DNA of 44,475 nucleotides, from NCBI RefSeq assembly GCF_025698965.1, contig NZ_JAILWL010000003.1, forward strand, positions 1-44,475, written 5' to 3'. The stretch's first letter is position 1. The number at the start of each line of letters is the position of its first letter. Position numbers and translations under genes: made by a program. Origin of the DNA: Roseibium sp. GTDB taxonomy: Bacteria > Pseudomonadota > Alphaproteobacteria > Rhizobiales > Stappiaceae. Positions 25,759-34,115 of the stretch are shown piece after piece. Under the pieces are notes generated by a model. That model worked only from the letters and a program-made list of their open reading frames with translations, searched no databases and was not told the DNA's origin.

Positions 25759-26395
25759 ACACCTCACCGATTACTCCGATCTTCTCGACGCTGTGAAAGC
25801 ACGACTTCATTCAGCTCATTCACCGCTTATCGTGGCAATCGCAGGGCCACCTGCGACAGGAAAGTCAACTTTGGCAGAAAGTCTGGTCAAGGATCTAAGA
25901 GCATCAGGACAGATTGCCGCCTTTTGCCCAATGGACGGATTTCACAAATCAAACGCACAACTCGACACTGAACAGTCGCGAGACTTGAAAGGCCGCATTG
26001 ACACATTCGATGCCGCGGCTTTCGAACGGGCCGTTACGCGGCTCACCATGCGTGATACTTTCTGGTGGCCGCTGTACTCGCGGCAACGGCATGATCCAGT
26101 TCCAGAAGGAACGAGGATCGAAGGCAATGAAGACGTCTATGTCGTTGAGGGCAACTACATCCTGACGAATGCTGACCCCTGGCGTTCGGCCGCAGCACAT
26201 TTTGACCTAAGCATATTTATGGATGCTCCGGATCACATCCTTATGGAACGCCTGAAGCAACGCCACAAACGTGGCGGGAAAGGTGACGTTGAAACGAGCG
26301 ACAAGATCGCACGAATTGATATGCCAAATGCTGAGTTTGTCCGAAATGGAGCGGTTGAGGCTGACATCCTGTTTCAGGAGACAGTCAATGTTTGA
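25751..26395 (+). CDS. frcK: FrcK-like P-loop sugar kinase
   Basis: 214 residues from the ATG at 25751; GGAG at 25739-25742 supports it over an ATG 24 bases upstream. The Walker A motif AGPPATGKST lies at about residues 32-41, and CPMDGFHKSN is the substrate segment typical of the uridine kinase/pantothenate kinase-like family to which FrcK of the rhizobial fructose transporter locus belongs. The VVEGNYILTN segment is a further family hallmark. In frc loci this kinase accompanies the ABC importer. It overlaps the PfkB gene, giving two sugar kinases in one operon. The reaction is proposed from family and context, not proven. Confidence 0.75.
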   Translation: MPEHLTDYSDLLDAVKARLHSAHSPLIVAIAGPPATGKSTLAESLVKDLRASGQIAAFCPMDGFHKSNAQLDTEQSRDLKGRIDTFDAAAFERAVTRLTMRDTFWWPLYSRQRHDPVPEGTRIEGNEDVYVVEGNYILTNADPWRSAAAHFDLSIFMDAPDHILMERLKQRHKRGGKGDVETSDKIARIDMPNAEFVRNGAVEADILFQETVNV

Positions 26396-26402
26396 AAAAA
26401 GA

Positions 26403-26421
26403 CAATTCATTGCAGCACGCA
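26403..26421 (+). promoter_or_regulatory. Candidate ROK operator before the ROK regulator gene
   Basis: CAATTCATTGCAGCACGCA matches the site at 21100-21118 at 17 of 19 positions. It lies 48 bases before the ROK regulator start, consistent with autoregulation and joint control of the sugar cluster. Confidence 0.5.
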
Positions 26422-26468
26422 AGAAATACTCGCTATGTTCGGACCAAACAGGCAAATGAGGTCCAGGC

Positions 26469-27701
26469 ATGAACGAAGTACAAAAAGGATTGTCGATCGG
26501 CGGCATACAGGGCCACAACAGGCGTGCCATTCTGGCGGCGCTCCAGGATATGGGAGCGTGTTCGCGCAAGGAACTCAGTGTAGCCACGGGTTTGGATCAG
26601 GCAACTATTACGCGCGCAATTGGACCGCTGGTGGACGATGGTGTCGTCGAAGAGGTTGGGCTTGTGCGCGGGGGGCGCGGCCGGCGGTCGATCAGTCTGA
26701 GCTTCTCCGGCTCCGGGCGCTACGTGCTTTGTCTGAGATTGCAGAGACGCAGCTTTTCGATTGGTGCGTTTAATCTGCGCGGGGAGATTGTTGAGTTTGC
26801 CGAAGAAGCGATTTCGAGAGAAAGCCTGGCGAAAGAGACTTTTGCCGAGATCACCAAATTGATGGACCGCTTCATCGCGAAACTGGATCGGATCGATGGC
26901 ATCGGGGTAGCCGTCCCCGGGCCGTTCCTGGAACGCGACGAGCGGGTCATCCTGATGACTGAAAGCCCGCAATGGCAAGGGTTCGACCTTATTCCCGAAC
27001 TCCGCTCGCGTTATCCAAACGTACCTGTTCATTCCACGCACGATGCGAAGGCTGCCGCCCTGACCGAATGGCGTCATCATGCCCGCGCTGCCGGCGCCAG
27101 GGTCTTGCTGTATTTGTCAGCCGGGCAAGGAATTGGATCAGCTCTTGTCGTGGACGGACAGGTATACCGCGGCGCACAAGGTCTGGCGGGCGAACTCGGC
27201 CACACGTCAATCAGCGTCGACGGCCCAGTCTGCAAGTGTGGAAACCACGGGTGCCTGGAATTATTCACTTCCCGGATATCCCTGCTGCGAGCAATCCGCG
27301 AGCAGGCAAGAGAATTTGCCGGGTCCCGGCTAACGCCTGATACGAGTTTCTCCGAGGTGCTTGAAGCTTACGGCAATGGGGATGCGCTGGCTGTCCAGGA
27401 AGTCAACAGGGTTGCGCGCTATTTGGCGCAGGGGATCGTAAATTGCATTAATTTCGCCAACCCCGATCTTGTGGTCATCGGCGACGAATACGCCGGGTTC
27501 GGTCAAGCGTTCCTCGACGAGATCAAGGCTCATGTGAAATCGGCTGTTCTTCCCAGCATCTACGAGGCAGTTGAGATCGAGCTGAGCCGGCAAACCGAAG
27601 ATACCGTGCTCAGGGGGTCATTTCTGGATGTGTTGGCCCAGACCCATCTTGGATCTCCCAGAAATATGCCTAGAGATCTCGCCGAACGAGTGCCTGGCTA
27701 G
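26469..27701 (+). CDS. ROK-family transcriptional regulator
   Basis: 410 residues. An N-terminal MarR-like winged helix (CSRKELSVATGLDQATITRA, residues about 32-51) precedes a ROK sugar-binding domain. The ROK zinc motif CKCGNHGCLE is complete, and the GELGHTSISVDGP segment that contacts sugar is present. A catalytic-type aspartate remains in STHDAKAAAL, but the N-terminal ATP-binding loop is degenerate, as in repressors such as FrcR and XylR. It sits in the middle of the sugar cluster and probably senses the imported sugar. The shared 19-base motif before this gene and before the binding-protein gene is its likely operator. Confidence 0.87.
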   Translation: MNEVQKGLSIGGIQGHNRRAILAALQDMGACSRKELSVATGLDQATITRAIGPLVDDGVVEEVGLVRGGRGRRSISLSFSGSGRYVLCLRLQRRSFSIGAFNLRGEIVEFAEEAISRESLAKETFAEITKLMDRFIAKLDRIDGIGVAVPGPFLERDERVILMTESPQWQGFDLIPELRSRYPNVPVHSTHDAKAAALTEWRHHARAAGARVLLYLSAGQGIGSALVVDGQVYRGAQGLAGELGHTSISVDGPVCKCGNHGCLELFTSRISLLRAIREQAREFAGSRLTPDTSFSEVLEAYGNGDALAVQEVNRVARYLAQGIVNCINFANPDLVVIGDEYAGFGQAFLDEIKAHVKSAVLPSIYEAVEIELSRQTEDTVLRGSFLDVLAQTHLGSPRNMPRDLAERVPG

Positions 27702-27719
27702 TCACAAGGAACCTGAACC

Positions 27720-28475
27720 ATGAATGACGGATCCACCCAACCGCTTCTGACGGTTGAAAATGTCTCCAAATCCTTCGGCGGTGTACAGGCTCTTCGCGAT
27801 GGGTCCTTTGACCTGAAACGCGGAGAGGTGCTGGCAATCGTCGGTGGCAACGGTGCTGGCAAGTCGACGCTGATCAAGGTCGTCGCAGGTGCTCATGTGC
27901 CGGATGGAGGGCGGATCGTCATCAAGGGCAAGGAAGTGCCACGATCCGAACACAGCGTCTCACACATGCAGGATTGCGGGATTGAAGTTGTCTATCAGGA
28001 CCTCGCTCTCGTTCCGAACATGAGCGCACCCTACAATCTTTATCTTGGGCGGATTCCCCGTAAATGGGGGATATTCGTGGATGAACGAAAAATGCGCGAG
28101 AAAACGCGCGAGGTTCTCAAGCAGCTCAATGTCACGACTGTTCAAGACCTGTCTCAGCCGATTTCATCCATGTCCGGAGGACAACAACAGAGCATCGCAA
28201 TCGGGCGTGCGATTGCATGGGGTAGCGACATTGTAATCCTGGACGAGCCAACCGCCGCCCTGGGTCCGAATGAAACCGCTGAGGTCGAGCGCTTGGTTGA
28301 GGACGTGCGCGACCGGCACGGCACATCCTTCATCCTGATCAGCCACAACCTCGATCAGGTGCGCCGCCTGGCAGACCGGATCTTGGTCACTCATCACGGC
28401 GTAACGTCCCGTGAATTCAAACGCGATGAGATTACTTCCGACCGGCTGGTCAAAGCCATAACGCTCGGCGAGTGA
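27720..28475 (+). CDS. frcA: Sugar ABC transporter ATP-binding protein (FrcA-like)
   Basis: A 251-residue ATPase with one nucleotide-binding domain: Walker A GGNGAGKST at about residue 42, signature SMSGGQQQSIAIGRA near 150, Walker B IVILDEPTAAL near 172 and the switch histidine in LISHN. Most ribose-class ATPases have two fused domains; a single domain is typical of the FrcA group. It lies 18 bases after the ROK gene and overlaps the permease region by one stop-start junction. It powers import with the permease encoded next and the binding protein at the start of the cluster. Confidence 0.87.
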   Translation: MNDGSTQPLLTVENVSKSFGGVQALRDGSFDLKRGEVLAIVGGNGAGKSTLIKVVAGAHVPDGGRIVIKGKEVPRSEHSVSHMQDCGIEVVYQDLALVPNMSAPYNLYLGRIPRKWGIFVDERKMREKTREVLKQLNVTTVQDLSQPISSMSGGQQQSIAIGRAIAWGSDIVILDEPTAALGPNETAEVERLVEDVRDRHGTSFILISHNLDQVRRLADRILVTHHGVTSREFKRDEITSDRLVKAITLGE

Positions 28476-28486
28476 GGAAAGCTGCC

Positions 28487-29488
28487 ATGTCTGACGTAAC
28501 CTTACAACAATCGTTCCTGACGCCTAAACGGGTGGAAGTACTGCGCGACTATGTTCCCTTCATCGCAATTGCGCTGGTAATCCTTTTGTTCTGGGCTCTT
28601 TCCGGCGATCGTTTCATGTCAATGCGCAACTGGACGTTCATCGCCCAGCAAACACCCGTATTGATGCTGCTCGCCTTTGCGCAGCTCATGATCGTGACAA
28701 CCGGATCGATTGATATCTCGATAGGATCAAGCCTCGCCTTCTCAGCGTTTCTCGGTGCCTTGGGAATGTTGTGGCTGGGCGATGGCGGATTGGTCCTGGG
28801 CATATTCGCCGGCGGCTTGATCGGCATGATCAATGGAACAATTATCTCGCTCCTGAAAATTCCGTCCTTCGTAACAACACTTGCAATGCTGATCATCGTC
28901 CGGGCTGCCGTCATCATCATGTCCGACGGAACAGCGATCTACATTACCGACAGCAGCGTTTCCGGAGGCACAAACATTTCCTCTGTGTCTGCTCCCTGGC
29001 TTCTGTCGATGGGTAAATTTCCGGCCATTTTCATTGTTGCAGCCATTGTCGCCGTCGCGATGTGGGTGTTCTACGAAAAAACCGCGTTCGGGCAGCAGTT
29101 AAGGGCTGTTGGGGGCAATGAAAAAGTACTGCGCCTCGTCGGTATCAACGTCACGGCATTCAAGATCAAGGTCTTTGCGGCCGCGGGACTGATGGTTGGG
29201 CTGGCGGCCTGTGTCAACCTTGCTCGCGCCGGAGCGGCCACGCCGCAGGCGGGCTTGATGATTGAACTGGACGCAATTGCAGCTGTTGCACTCGGTGGCA
29301 CACCTCTGACCGGCGGCTACGGAAGCGTCGTCAAGACAATCATTGGGGCACTGACCCTGACAATCGTCCGAAACGGACTGACGATTGCCGGCGTACCGCC
29401 CTCCTGGAGCCAGGTTGCACTGGGCGTCCTGCTGATCGCTGCCATAGCCATCTCTCTCAACCGTAGCAGGATCGATGTTGTGAAATGA
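28487..29488 (+). CDS. frcC: Sugar ABC transporter permease (FrcC/RbsC-like)
   Basis: 333 residues with eight to ten hydrophobic segments and the conserved blocks MIVTTGSIDISIGSSLAFSA, IPSFVTTLAML, GGNEKVLRLVGINV and GGTPLTGGYGSV of the BPD_transp_2 family. I use the ATG at 28487, with GAGGAAAG upstream, rather than a GTG overlapping the ATPase stop. It forms the membrane channel of the cluster's sugar importer and is the last gene of the plus-strand cluster. A minus-strand operon ends 95 bases further on. Confidence 0.87.
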   Translation: MSDVTLQQSFLTPKRVEVLRDYVPFIAIALVILLFWALSGDRFMSMRNWTFIAQQTPVLMLLAFAQLMIVTTGSIDISIGSSLAFSAFLGALGMLWLGDGGLVLGIFAGGLIGMINGTIISLLKIPSFVTTLAMLIIVRAAVIIMSDGTAIYITDSSVSGGTNISSVSAPWLLSMGKFPAIFIVAAIVAVAMWVFYEKTAFGQQLRAVGGNEKVLRLVGINVTAFKIKVFAAAGLMVGLAACVNLARAGAATPQAGLMIELDAIAAVALGGTPLTGGYGSVVKTIIGALTLTIVRNGLTIAGVPPSWSQVALGVLLIAAIAISLNRSRIDVVK

Positions 29489-29582
29489 AGTGCAATTGGT
29501 GAATGCAATGATGCTGCTCTTGTGAGGTCTTGCATCCATTGACCCCTTGGCCAACACCATCGGTCCGCACGCCATGAGGTTC

Positions 29583-30068
29583 TTACTCTTTGCGGGCGGC
29601 GGCCTCTTCAAGTGCGGCGATGTCGATCTTCACCATGGTCATCATGGCTTCCATCGCGCGTTTGGCCCGGGCAGGGTCGGGATCCGCCATCAGCTCCATT
29701 AACCGGTGTGGGATGATCTGCCAGGAAAATCCCCAGCGGTCCTTGCACCAGCCGCAGGCATTTTCACTGCCGCCATTTTCGACAATCGCTTTCCAGTAGA
29801 GGTCGGTTTCGGCTTGATCTTCCGTCATCACCATGAAACTGACGGCCTCGTTGGGTCGGGTGTTCGGTCCACCATTCAACCCGAGAAACGGGCGGCCGAG
29901 CACGGTGAATTCGACAACCAGCTCGTTGCCTTCCTTGCCGTCCGGATAGTCGGAGGGAGCGGCATTCACCTGGTCGATATGGCTGTCGGGAAAGGTGGCC
30001 GCATAGAACTCCGCAGCCTTTTTCGCTTCGCCATGGTCAAACCACAGGCAGGGAACAAGATCGGTCAT
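29583..30068 (-). CDS. VOC-family protein, PhnB/3-demethylubiquinone-methyltransferase-like
   Basis: 161 residues beginning [11 protein letters not shown], with GGAGA just upstream; longer in-frame starts lack that site. The [45 protein letters not shown] and [14 protein letters not shown] blocks are the standard PhnB-like VOC pattern often labelled 3-demethylubiquinone-9 3-methyltransferase, though most such proteins are not methyltransferases. Its start overlaps the stop of the preceding VOC gene (ATGA), so both are in one transcript with the SRPBCC gene upstream. The biochemical role is unknown. Confidence 0.87.
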   Translation of the reverse strand: MTDLVPCLWFDHGEAKKAAEFYAATFPDSHIDQVNAAPSDYPDGKEGNELVVEFTVLGRPFLGLNGGPNTRPNEAVSFMVMTEDQAETDLYWKAIVENGGSENACGWCKDRWGFSWQIIPHRLMELMADPDPARAKRAMEAMMTMVKIDIAALEEAAARKE

Positions 30069-30490
30069 TTTCGGGTCTCCTTCGAACCTGTGTAGTTTAG
30101 CATCCACGGCGTGCCGTATCTGTCGGTGAACAGGGCAAAACGTTCTGCCCAGAAGGTTTCGCATGGTTCCATTTCAACCGTCCGGGCTTCACGGGCAAGG
30201 GACGCATGCACCCGCTCGAAGTCCTCTAGGGTGTCTGGTTCTATCGAAATGCGGAACCCTTGCGGCATCCGGTAGGTTTCCTCGCTGTTGTCAGAGGCCA
30301 TGACCAGGTTATCCTCCAGAACCATGCTCATGTTCAGGATCATGTCACCGCCACCGGGCATGCAGAACTCCTGGGCGGGCGCGTCGGCGTTGCGCAAGAC
30401 ACCCTGGATCCTGCCACCCAGAACAGCGGCATAGTGGGTCATGGCCTCCAGGCAATCGCCCTTGAAGAAGAGATAGATCATCGGTTTCAT
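30065..30490 (-). CDS. VOC-family protein, PhnB-like
   Basis: 141 residues starting [20 protein letters not shown]. It has the PhnB-like glyoxalase fold: [15 protein letters not shown], a middle [20 protein letters not shown] and the closing [16 protein letters not shown]. Like other members, it lacks an obvious complete metal site. It sits between an SRPBCC gene and a second VOC gene on the minus strand and overlaps the latter by 4 bases. These paired VOC/SRPBCC genes under an ArsR repressor are common in proteobacteria, but their substrate is unknown. Confidence 0.85.
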   Translation of the reverse strand: MKPMIYLFFKGDCLEAMTHYAAVLGGRIQGVLRNADAPAQEFCMPGGGDMILNMSMVLEDNLVMASDNSEETYRMPQGFRISIEPDTLEDFERVHASLAREARTVEMEPCETFWAERFALFTDRYGTPWMLNYTGSKETRK

Positions 30491-30548
30491 GTGAGGTGTC
30501 CTTGTTCGCGGAAAGGTCAGCTTGTCCAGGGTCGGTTTCAGGCCGGTG

Positions 30549-31016
30549 TCAGACCAGGGTTCCGGCAATCTGCCCGAGCTGCTCGATGGATTTGCCCCAG
30601 CCATCCATGAACCCCATCTCCGTGTGCCTGCTGCAATCCGATGGCGATTTGTGCAGGGCCGTCGCTGCATAAAGCGTGCCTTCGGGGTGGTCCTTCAGCG
30701 TGATGACTGCAGTAAAGAACGCGCTGCCGTTCGGGCGCCAGCCACCGCGCAGCGCGTCGGTGAAAATGATGCGCTCATTTTCGATCACCTGTAGAAAGCA
30801 TCCTTCATCCCAATCCATCAGCGTGCCGTCTTCAAGACGCATCGATGTGTGAAATCCGCCGCCTGAATAAAACTCGTGCTTTTTGGAAATCGTGATGACC
30901 GGCGCCGGGGCGAACCATTTCACGAACTTCTCCGGATCCTTCCAGGCCTGCCAAATCGCTGACCGCGGGGCTTTCAGGATTCGGGAAATCGACAGGTCAA
31001 GGTTTTTCGAACTCAT
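30549..31016 (-). CDS. SRPBCC (AHSA1-like) protein
   Basis: 155 residues of the START/Bet v1-like fold: an ISRILKAPRSAIWQAWKDPE start, KFVKWFAPAPV, FHTSMRLEDGTLMDWDEGCF, and a C-terminal helix HTEMGFMDGWGKSIEQL. The AHSA1 group binds hydrophobic ligands or acts as a chaperone co-factor; single-domain bacterial members are mostly uncharacterised. The promoter region just upstream carries a GTTAGC/GCTAAC palindrome that shares 12 bases with the ArsR promoter, so this gene heads the three-gene unit controlled by that repressor. Confidence 0.87.
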   Translation of the reverse strand: MSSKNLDLSISRILKAPRSAIWQAWKDPEKFVKWFAPAPVITISKKHEFYSGGGFHTSMRLEDGTLMDWDEGCFLQVIENERIIFTDALRGGWRPNGSAFFTAVITLKDHPEGTLYAATALHKSPSDCSRHTEMGFMDGWGKSIEQLGQIAGTLV

Positions 31017-31060
31017 GGGGGCTCCTTGGCGAATAAGGTTTGAAGGCAGAAGAATTAAAA

Positions 31061-31082
31061 GTTAGCTTATGAGCTAACTATA
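31061..31082. promoter_or_regulatory. Candidate ArsR operator before the SRPBCC/VOC genes
   Basis: GTTAGCTTATGAGCTAAC (31061-31078) has perfect 7-bp arms around TATG. The right arm continues as GAGCTAACTATA (31071-31082), which is identical to 32179-32190 next to the ArsR start. Confidence 0.6.
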
Positions 31083-31207
31083 AGAGTGAAAAATAGTTAG
31101 GTCAATGGCTAAGTTTATGAAGTGTACATGACACCGTTGCGCTGCGGCACGCAGCACTGAAGAGGGAGCATCGATTGGACGTTTGCTGTCGCCGTTTGAG
31201 GCTTAAA

Positions 31208-31693
31208 TCACTCGGAGGCCATTACATTTTCATAATAGGTGTCGAGGACATCAAGGGTCGCCGACCAACTGGTCAGATAGCCCTGGGTTTCAGCGTCTGT
31301 CCGCGCTGTTTCACTGACAAACAGGGCGTCCAGGGTTACCCTGGTACCAAGGCTGTCATCTTCAAAGAGTACCGTCACGATTGCCCGTGGCGGCAGGCCC
31401 GCACCACAGGCATCAGGCGCATCCGGATCGCCTTCAATCACGATTTTTTTCTGAGGAACCAGCTCGCTGATAATTCCGCGGCTCGGATGCTCGCTGCCGT
31501 CAGGCGCACACAGGCCGACATAATAGACACCGCCGACGCGGGCGTCGATCTCGGCTGACGTTTCCTCAGGGCCAAACGGTCCCCACCAGGCTGCGACATG
31601 ACGCGCATCCGTCCAGACTTTCCAGACCAGTTCCCTCGGAGTCCTGCACCGACGGACAATGGTGATCCGATCGTCTGAAACATAGTCTGGCAT
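31208..31693 (-). CDS. SRPBCC (AHSA1-like) protein
   Basis: 161 residues starting MPDYVSDDRITIVRRCRTPR, with GAGA upstream; a longer in-frame start exists 57 bases earlier but extends past the conserved domain. The sequence PRELVWKVWTDARHVAAWWGPFGPEETSAE and a later GYLTSWSATLDVLDTYY helix are typical of the activator-of-Hsp90-ATPase-1-like START fold. It lies between the ArsR gene and a second SRPBCC gene, all on the minus strand. Specific function unknown. Confidence 0.85.
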   Translation of the reverse strand: MPDYVSDDRITIVRRCRTPRELVWKVWTDARHVAAWWGPFGPEETSAEIDARVGGVYYVGLCAPDGSEHPSRGIISELVPQKKIVIEGDPDAPDACGAGLPPRAIVTVLFEDDSLGTRVTLDALFVSETARTDAETQGYLTSWSATLDVLDTYYENVMASE

Positions 31694-31832
31694 GAGGTTT
31701 GTCTCTTGAGTGTGGATTGAACGCGAGGTTCTGGCAGATAGGGCGAACACGCTTGCAGCTTTGTCAGCAATCTGTCCAAGGCATCAAAATTAATTAGCCG
31801 GCATAGAAAGTTGGCGGTTCACTGGCGATACG

Positions 31833-32177
31833 TTAGTCGCCCTTGTTTTCGGCGGCGAGCGCTTCAACGTAATTTGCCATACGTTCCATACGCCCTTCCC
31901 AAAGCACGGTCTGCGTGTTGATCCACTTTTCGGCCGCCGACAGCTGCTTTGGCTTGATCTCGCATGTTCGCACGCGGCCGACTTTTTCCGACTGGATCAA
32001 ACCCGAATTTTCCAGAACCGAAATGTGCTTCATGAACGAAGGCAGGGCCATGTCGAACGGTTCGGCAAGTTCTTTCACCGAGGCCGGCCCACTGGTCAGT
32101 TTCTGTATCACGGCACGGCGGGTCGGATCCGCCAGGGCTTGAAACACAGAGTCGAGAGTTGTCTGATTGTTTTCCAT
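31833..32177 (-). CDS. ArsR-family transcriptional repressor
   Basis: A 114-residue winged-helix protein: VFQALADPTRRAVIQKL start, SVKELAEPFDMALPSFMKHI recognition region, VLENSGLIQSEKVGRVRTC wing. No metal-binding ELCVC motif is present, so it belongs to the non-metal ArsR group that is usually paired with AHSA1/SRPBCC genes. It probably represses itself and the downstream SRPBCC/VOC genes through the GAGCTAACTATA repeats. That repeat abuts its own start codon. Confidence 0.9.
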   Translation of the reverse strand: MENNQTTLDSVFQALADPTRRAVIQKLTSGPASVKELAEPFDMALPSFMKHISVLENSGLIQSEKVGRVRTCEIKPKQLSAAEKWINTQTVLWEGRMERMANYVEALAAENKGD

Positions 32178-32178
32178 G

Positions 32179-32190
32179 GAGCTAACTATA
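32179..32190. promoter_or_regulatory. Candidate ArsR operator half-site at the arsR-type gene start
   Basis: GAGCTAACTATA, identical to 31071-31082, lies directly upstream of the ArsR start codon (minus strand), where binding would block translation or transcription start. Confidence 0.5.
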
Positions 32191-32424
32191 CAACAGCCGC
32201 AAACTCAAGAAAACGGCTAAGTGTTCGACCGTTTGATCTCATACGGCAGGTATCTAACCGGGCCTGCAATTCAGGGGTGCAGTTTACAACTCGTCCTGAC
32301 AAGCCGCTTTGCTTGTGTCACGATCGTCAGACGCCGCGATGTTGGGCTGGAGGAACAAGCGCGTGTGTCCTGCCGGCTGGCTTGCGGAGGTGACCAGAGC
32401 ATCGACGCGCAAGGGAGACAGAAC

Positions 32425-32646
32425 ATGGATCACGTCTATCCGGTTACGGAAGTTTACGGCTCGTCGCCAGACTCGATTGACCAGGCCGTCCGCAATGCCA
32501 TCAGCGCTGCCAACAACAGCATCCGCAATCTCGAATGGTTCGAGGTTACTGAAATTCGCGGTCATGTGAATGACGACGGTTCGGTCGGTCATTTTCAGGT
32601 TGGTGTCAAGCTCGGCTTCCGGCTGGACCGGAAAGCGTCGGACTGA
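32425..32646 (+). CDS. Dodecin family flavin-binding protein
   Basis: A 73-residue protein with the dodecin pattern: VYPVTEVYGSSPDSIDQAV start, AISAANNSIRNLEWFEVTEI in the middle (the conserved WFEV holds the flavin-stacking tryptophan) and HFQVGVKLGFRLD at the end. Dodecins form hollow dodecamers that bind flavins and protect the cell from free flavin. GGGAG lies upstream of the ATG. It stands alone between an ArsR gene (divergent) and an acyltransferase-like gene. Confidence 0.92.
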   Translation: MDHVYPVTEVYGSSPDSIDQAVRNAISAANNSIRNLEWFEVTEIRGHVNDDGSVGHFQVGVKLGFRLDRKASD

Positions 32647-32687
32647 TCATTGCTCCCGATTGAGCTGGTATGTATCCGTGCATGGCT

Positions 32688-32707
32688 GGCGGCCCCGATG
32701 GGCCGCC
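32688..32707 (+). terminator. GC-rich hairpin after the dodecin gene
   Basis: GGCGGCCC (32688-32695) pairs perfectly with GGGCCGCC (32700-32707) around CGAT. There is no T-run, so it may be a weak terminator or an mRNA-stabilising hairpin. Its core resembles the hairpin at 22284-22306. Confidence 0.45.
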
Positions 32708-32766
32708 TCCACTCGCCACGCGGCCGGAACGGTCGTACCGACGATGTTTGAAACCGGAATATGTGA

Positions 32767-34041
32767 ATGATCGAAAACGACAAGACCGGGCGGGCGCTTG
32801 GCCCACAGGAGGCTCTGTTTGCAGAGCTGACACGGCGCGGCAACGGCGGCATCCAACTCGTCACCATTGCCAGGTTTGAAGAGGCACCGAAAGCCGGCGA
32901 TGTTATCCGGGCACTCAAAAGGATCCATCAGCGCCATCCGATGATGCGAGCCCGGATCGAAGATCGGGACACGCTTTGGTGGGTCTGTGACGTTCCGTTC
33001 GAAGAGATTGAAATCCGTCTTGAGCCCATCGACGAGAACTTTGACCTTGAAATCTTTTATGCGCGGGAAGCCGCCCGCGTGATCGACGTGGCAGCCGTCT
33101 CGTGGCGCGCTACCCTTGTTACAGACGATCAGGACCGAGTTGTCTGGATTGCACTCGTCAGCAATCATGCCGGTATTGACGGACGCTCTGCGCTCGTCGT
33201 CCTCAACGATCTCGACACGATTTTGACGGCGCCGGAGGACTGGAGCGGTGAGCCCCTGCCACTGACTGCCCCGGCCGAGGTCGGGTTGGCGGAGGCTGGG
33301 TATTCAGGTGATCGTGCGTTGCTGCCGGTCTGGCCTGCGGAGACCATGTGGCAGGTCGAAACGCCGGCCGCGAGCGATCAACGGAAACCGCACGGCTTTC
33401 TCCGCGTGGTGCCGCGCGAAACTATTGACGCCGTGCATGAACGGCTGCGGGCGGAAGATATTCACCTGGCCTCCGCTTTTGTTGCGGCCGCCGTGGAAGC
33501 TGCCAGGGAATTGCCGGGCCGAACGGACTGGACCGGTATTGTCGCGCCGACGGATGTGCGTGCTGATTGCGCACCGCCGATTGCCGGCAACGCAGTGGGG
33601 GAATATGTCGCCGGGATCAATCTTCTTGTCGGAAATGACCTGCAGGAGACCGGCCTGGTCGAAATCGCCCGTGAGCTCCAGAACCAGTTCACCCGCAACC
33701 GGCCGCCATCTCTCCAGATGGATGCCGGCGTTCCTTTGCCGGAGACCGTCCGGCAGGTCGATCAGATGGCAGCTGCCTGCGATGTTTTTGCCGGAGGCAT
33801 TTGCGTTACCGATGTCGGGGATCTCAACCGGCTTTCGGGAAGGAGGGTCGGATTTTCCGAAGTCCTGATGATGCCGTCCCAGAACCACGGCATCCACCCG
33901 GTTCTGGTCGCTGTCGTCTCCACAAATGCCGGCACGTGTCTTTCCTTCGGGTTTGACGAACCTCTGCAGACCCACGCCAATGCCGCGGCTTTTGCGGATC
34001 GATACATTGCGGCGTTGGAGGCCCTTGCGGGCGGTGTTTAA
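32767..34041 (+). CDS. Stand-alone condensation-domain-type acyltransferase
   Basis: 424 residues of the chloramphenicol-acetyltransferase/condensation fold. The catalytic HxxxDG motif is NHAGIDG, with H134 and D138-G139. An RHPMMRA-like segment near residue 58 (QRHPMMRARIED), and a VAPTDVRADCAPPIAGNAVGEYV stretch split across about residues 258-280, match the NRPS condensation/PapA5-type layout. No carrier or adenylation domain is attached or nearby. Such single proteins transfer acyl groups to alcohols or amines, or make esters of lipids. The gene follows the dodecin gene by about 120 bases. Substrate unknown. Confidence 0.78.
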   Translation: MIENDKTGRALGPQEALFAELTRRGNGGIQLVTIARFEEAPKAGDVIRALKRIHQRHPMMRARIEDRDTLWWVCDVPFEEIEIRLEPIDENFDLEIFYAREAARVIDVAAVSWRATLVTDDQDRVVWIALVSNHAGIDGRSALVVLNDLDTILTAPEDWSGEPLPLTAPAEVGLAEAGYSGDRALLPVWPAETMWQVETPAASDQRKPHGFLRVVPRETIDAVHERLRAEDIHLASAFVAAAVEAARELPGRTDWTGIVAPTDVRADCAPPIAGNAVGEYVAGINLLVGNDLQETGLVEIARELQNQFTRNRPPSLQMDAGVPLPETVRQVDQMAAACDVFAGGICVTDVGDLNRLSGRRVGFSEVLMMPSQNHGIHPVLVAVVSTNAGTCLSFGFDEPLQTHANAAAFADRYIAALEALAGGV

Positions 34042-34115
34042 AAGCAGGATCAGGTTCAGGATTGACAACTTTGCGCACGTTGAAATTCACCAACCTTTGG
34101 CTGGATCTCATAAGA

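Noticed and set aside
32767-34041. Module of a non-ribosomal peptide synthetase cluster
   Set aside because: Only a condensation-type domain is present; no adenylation, carrier or thioesterase domains are nearby.
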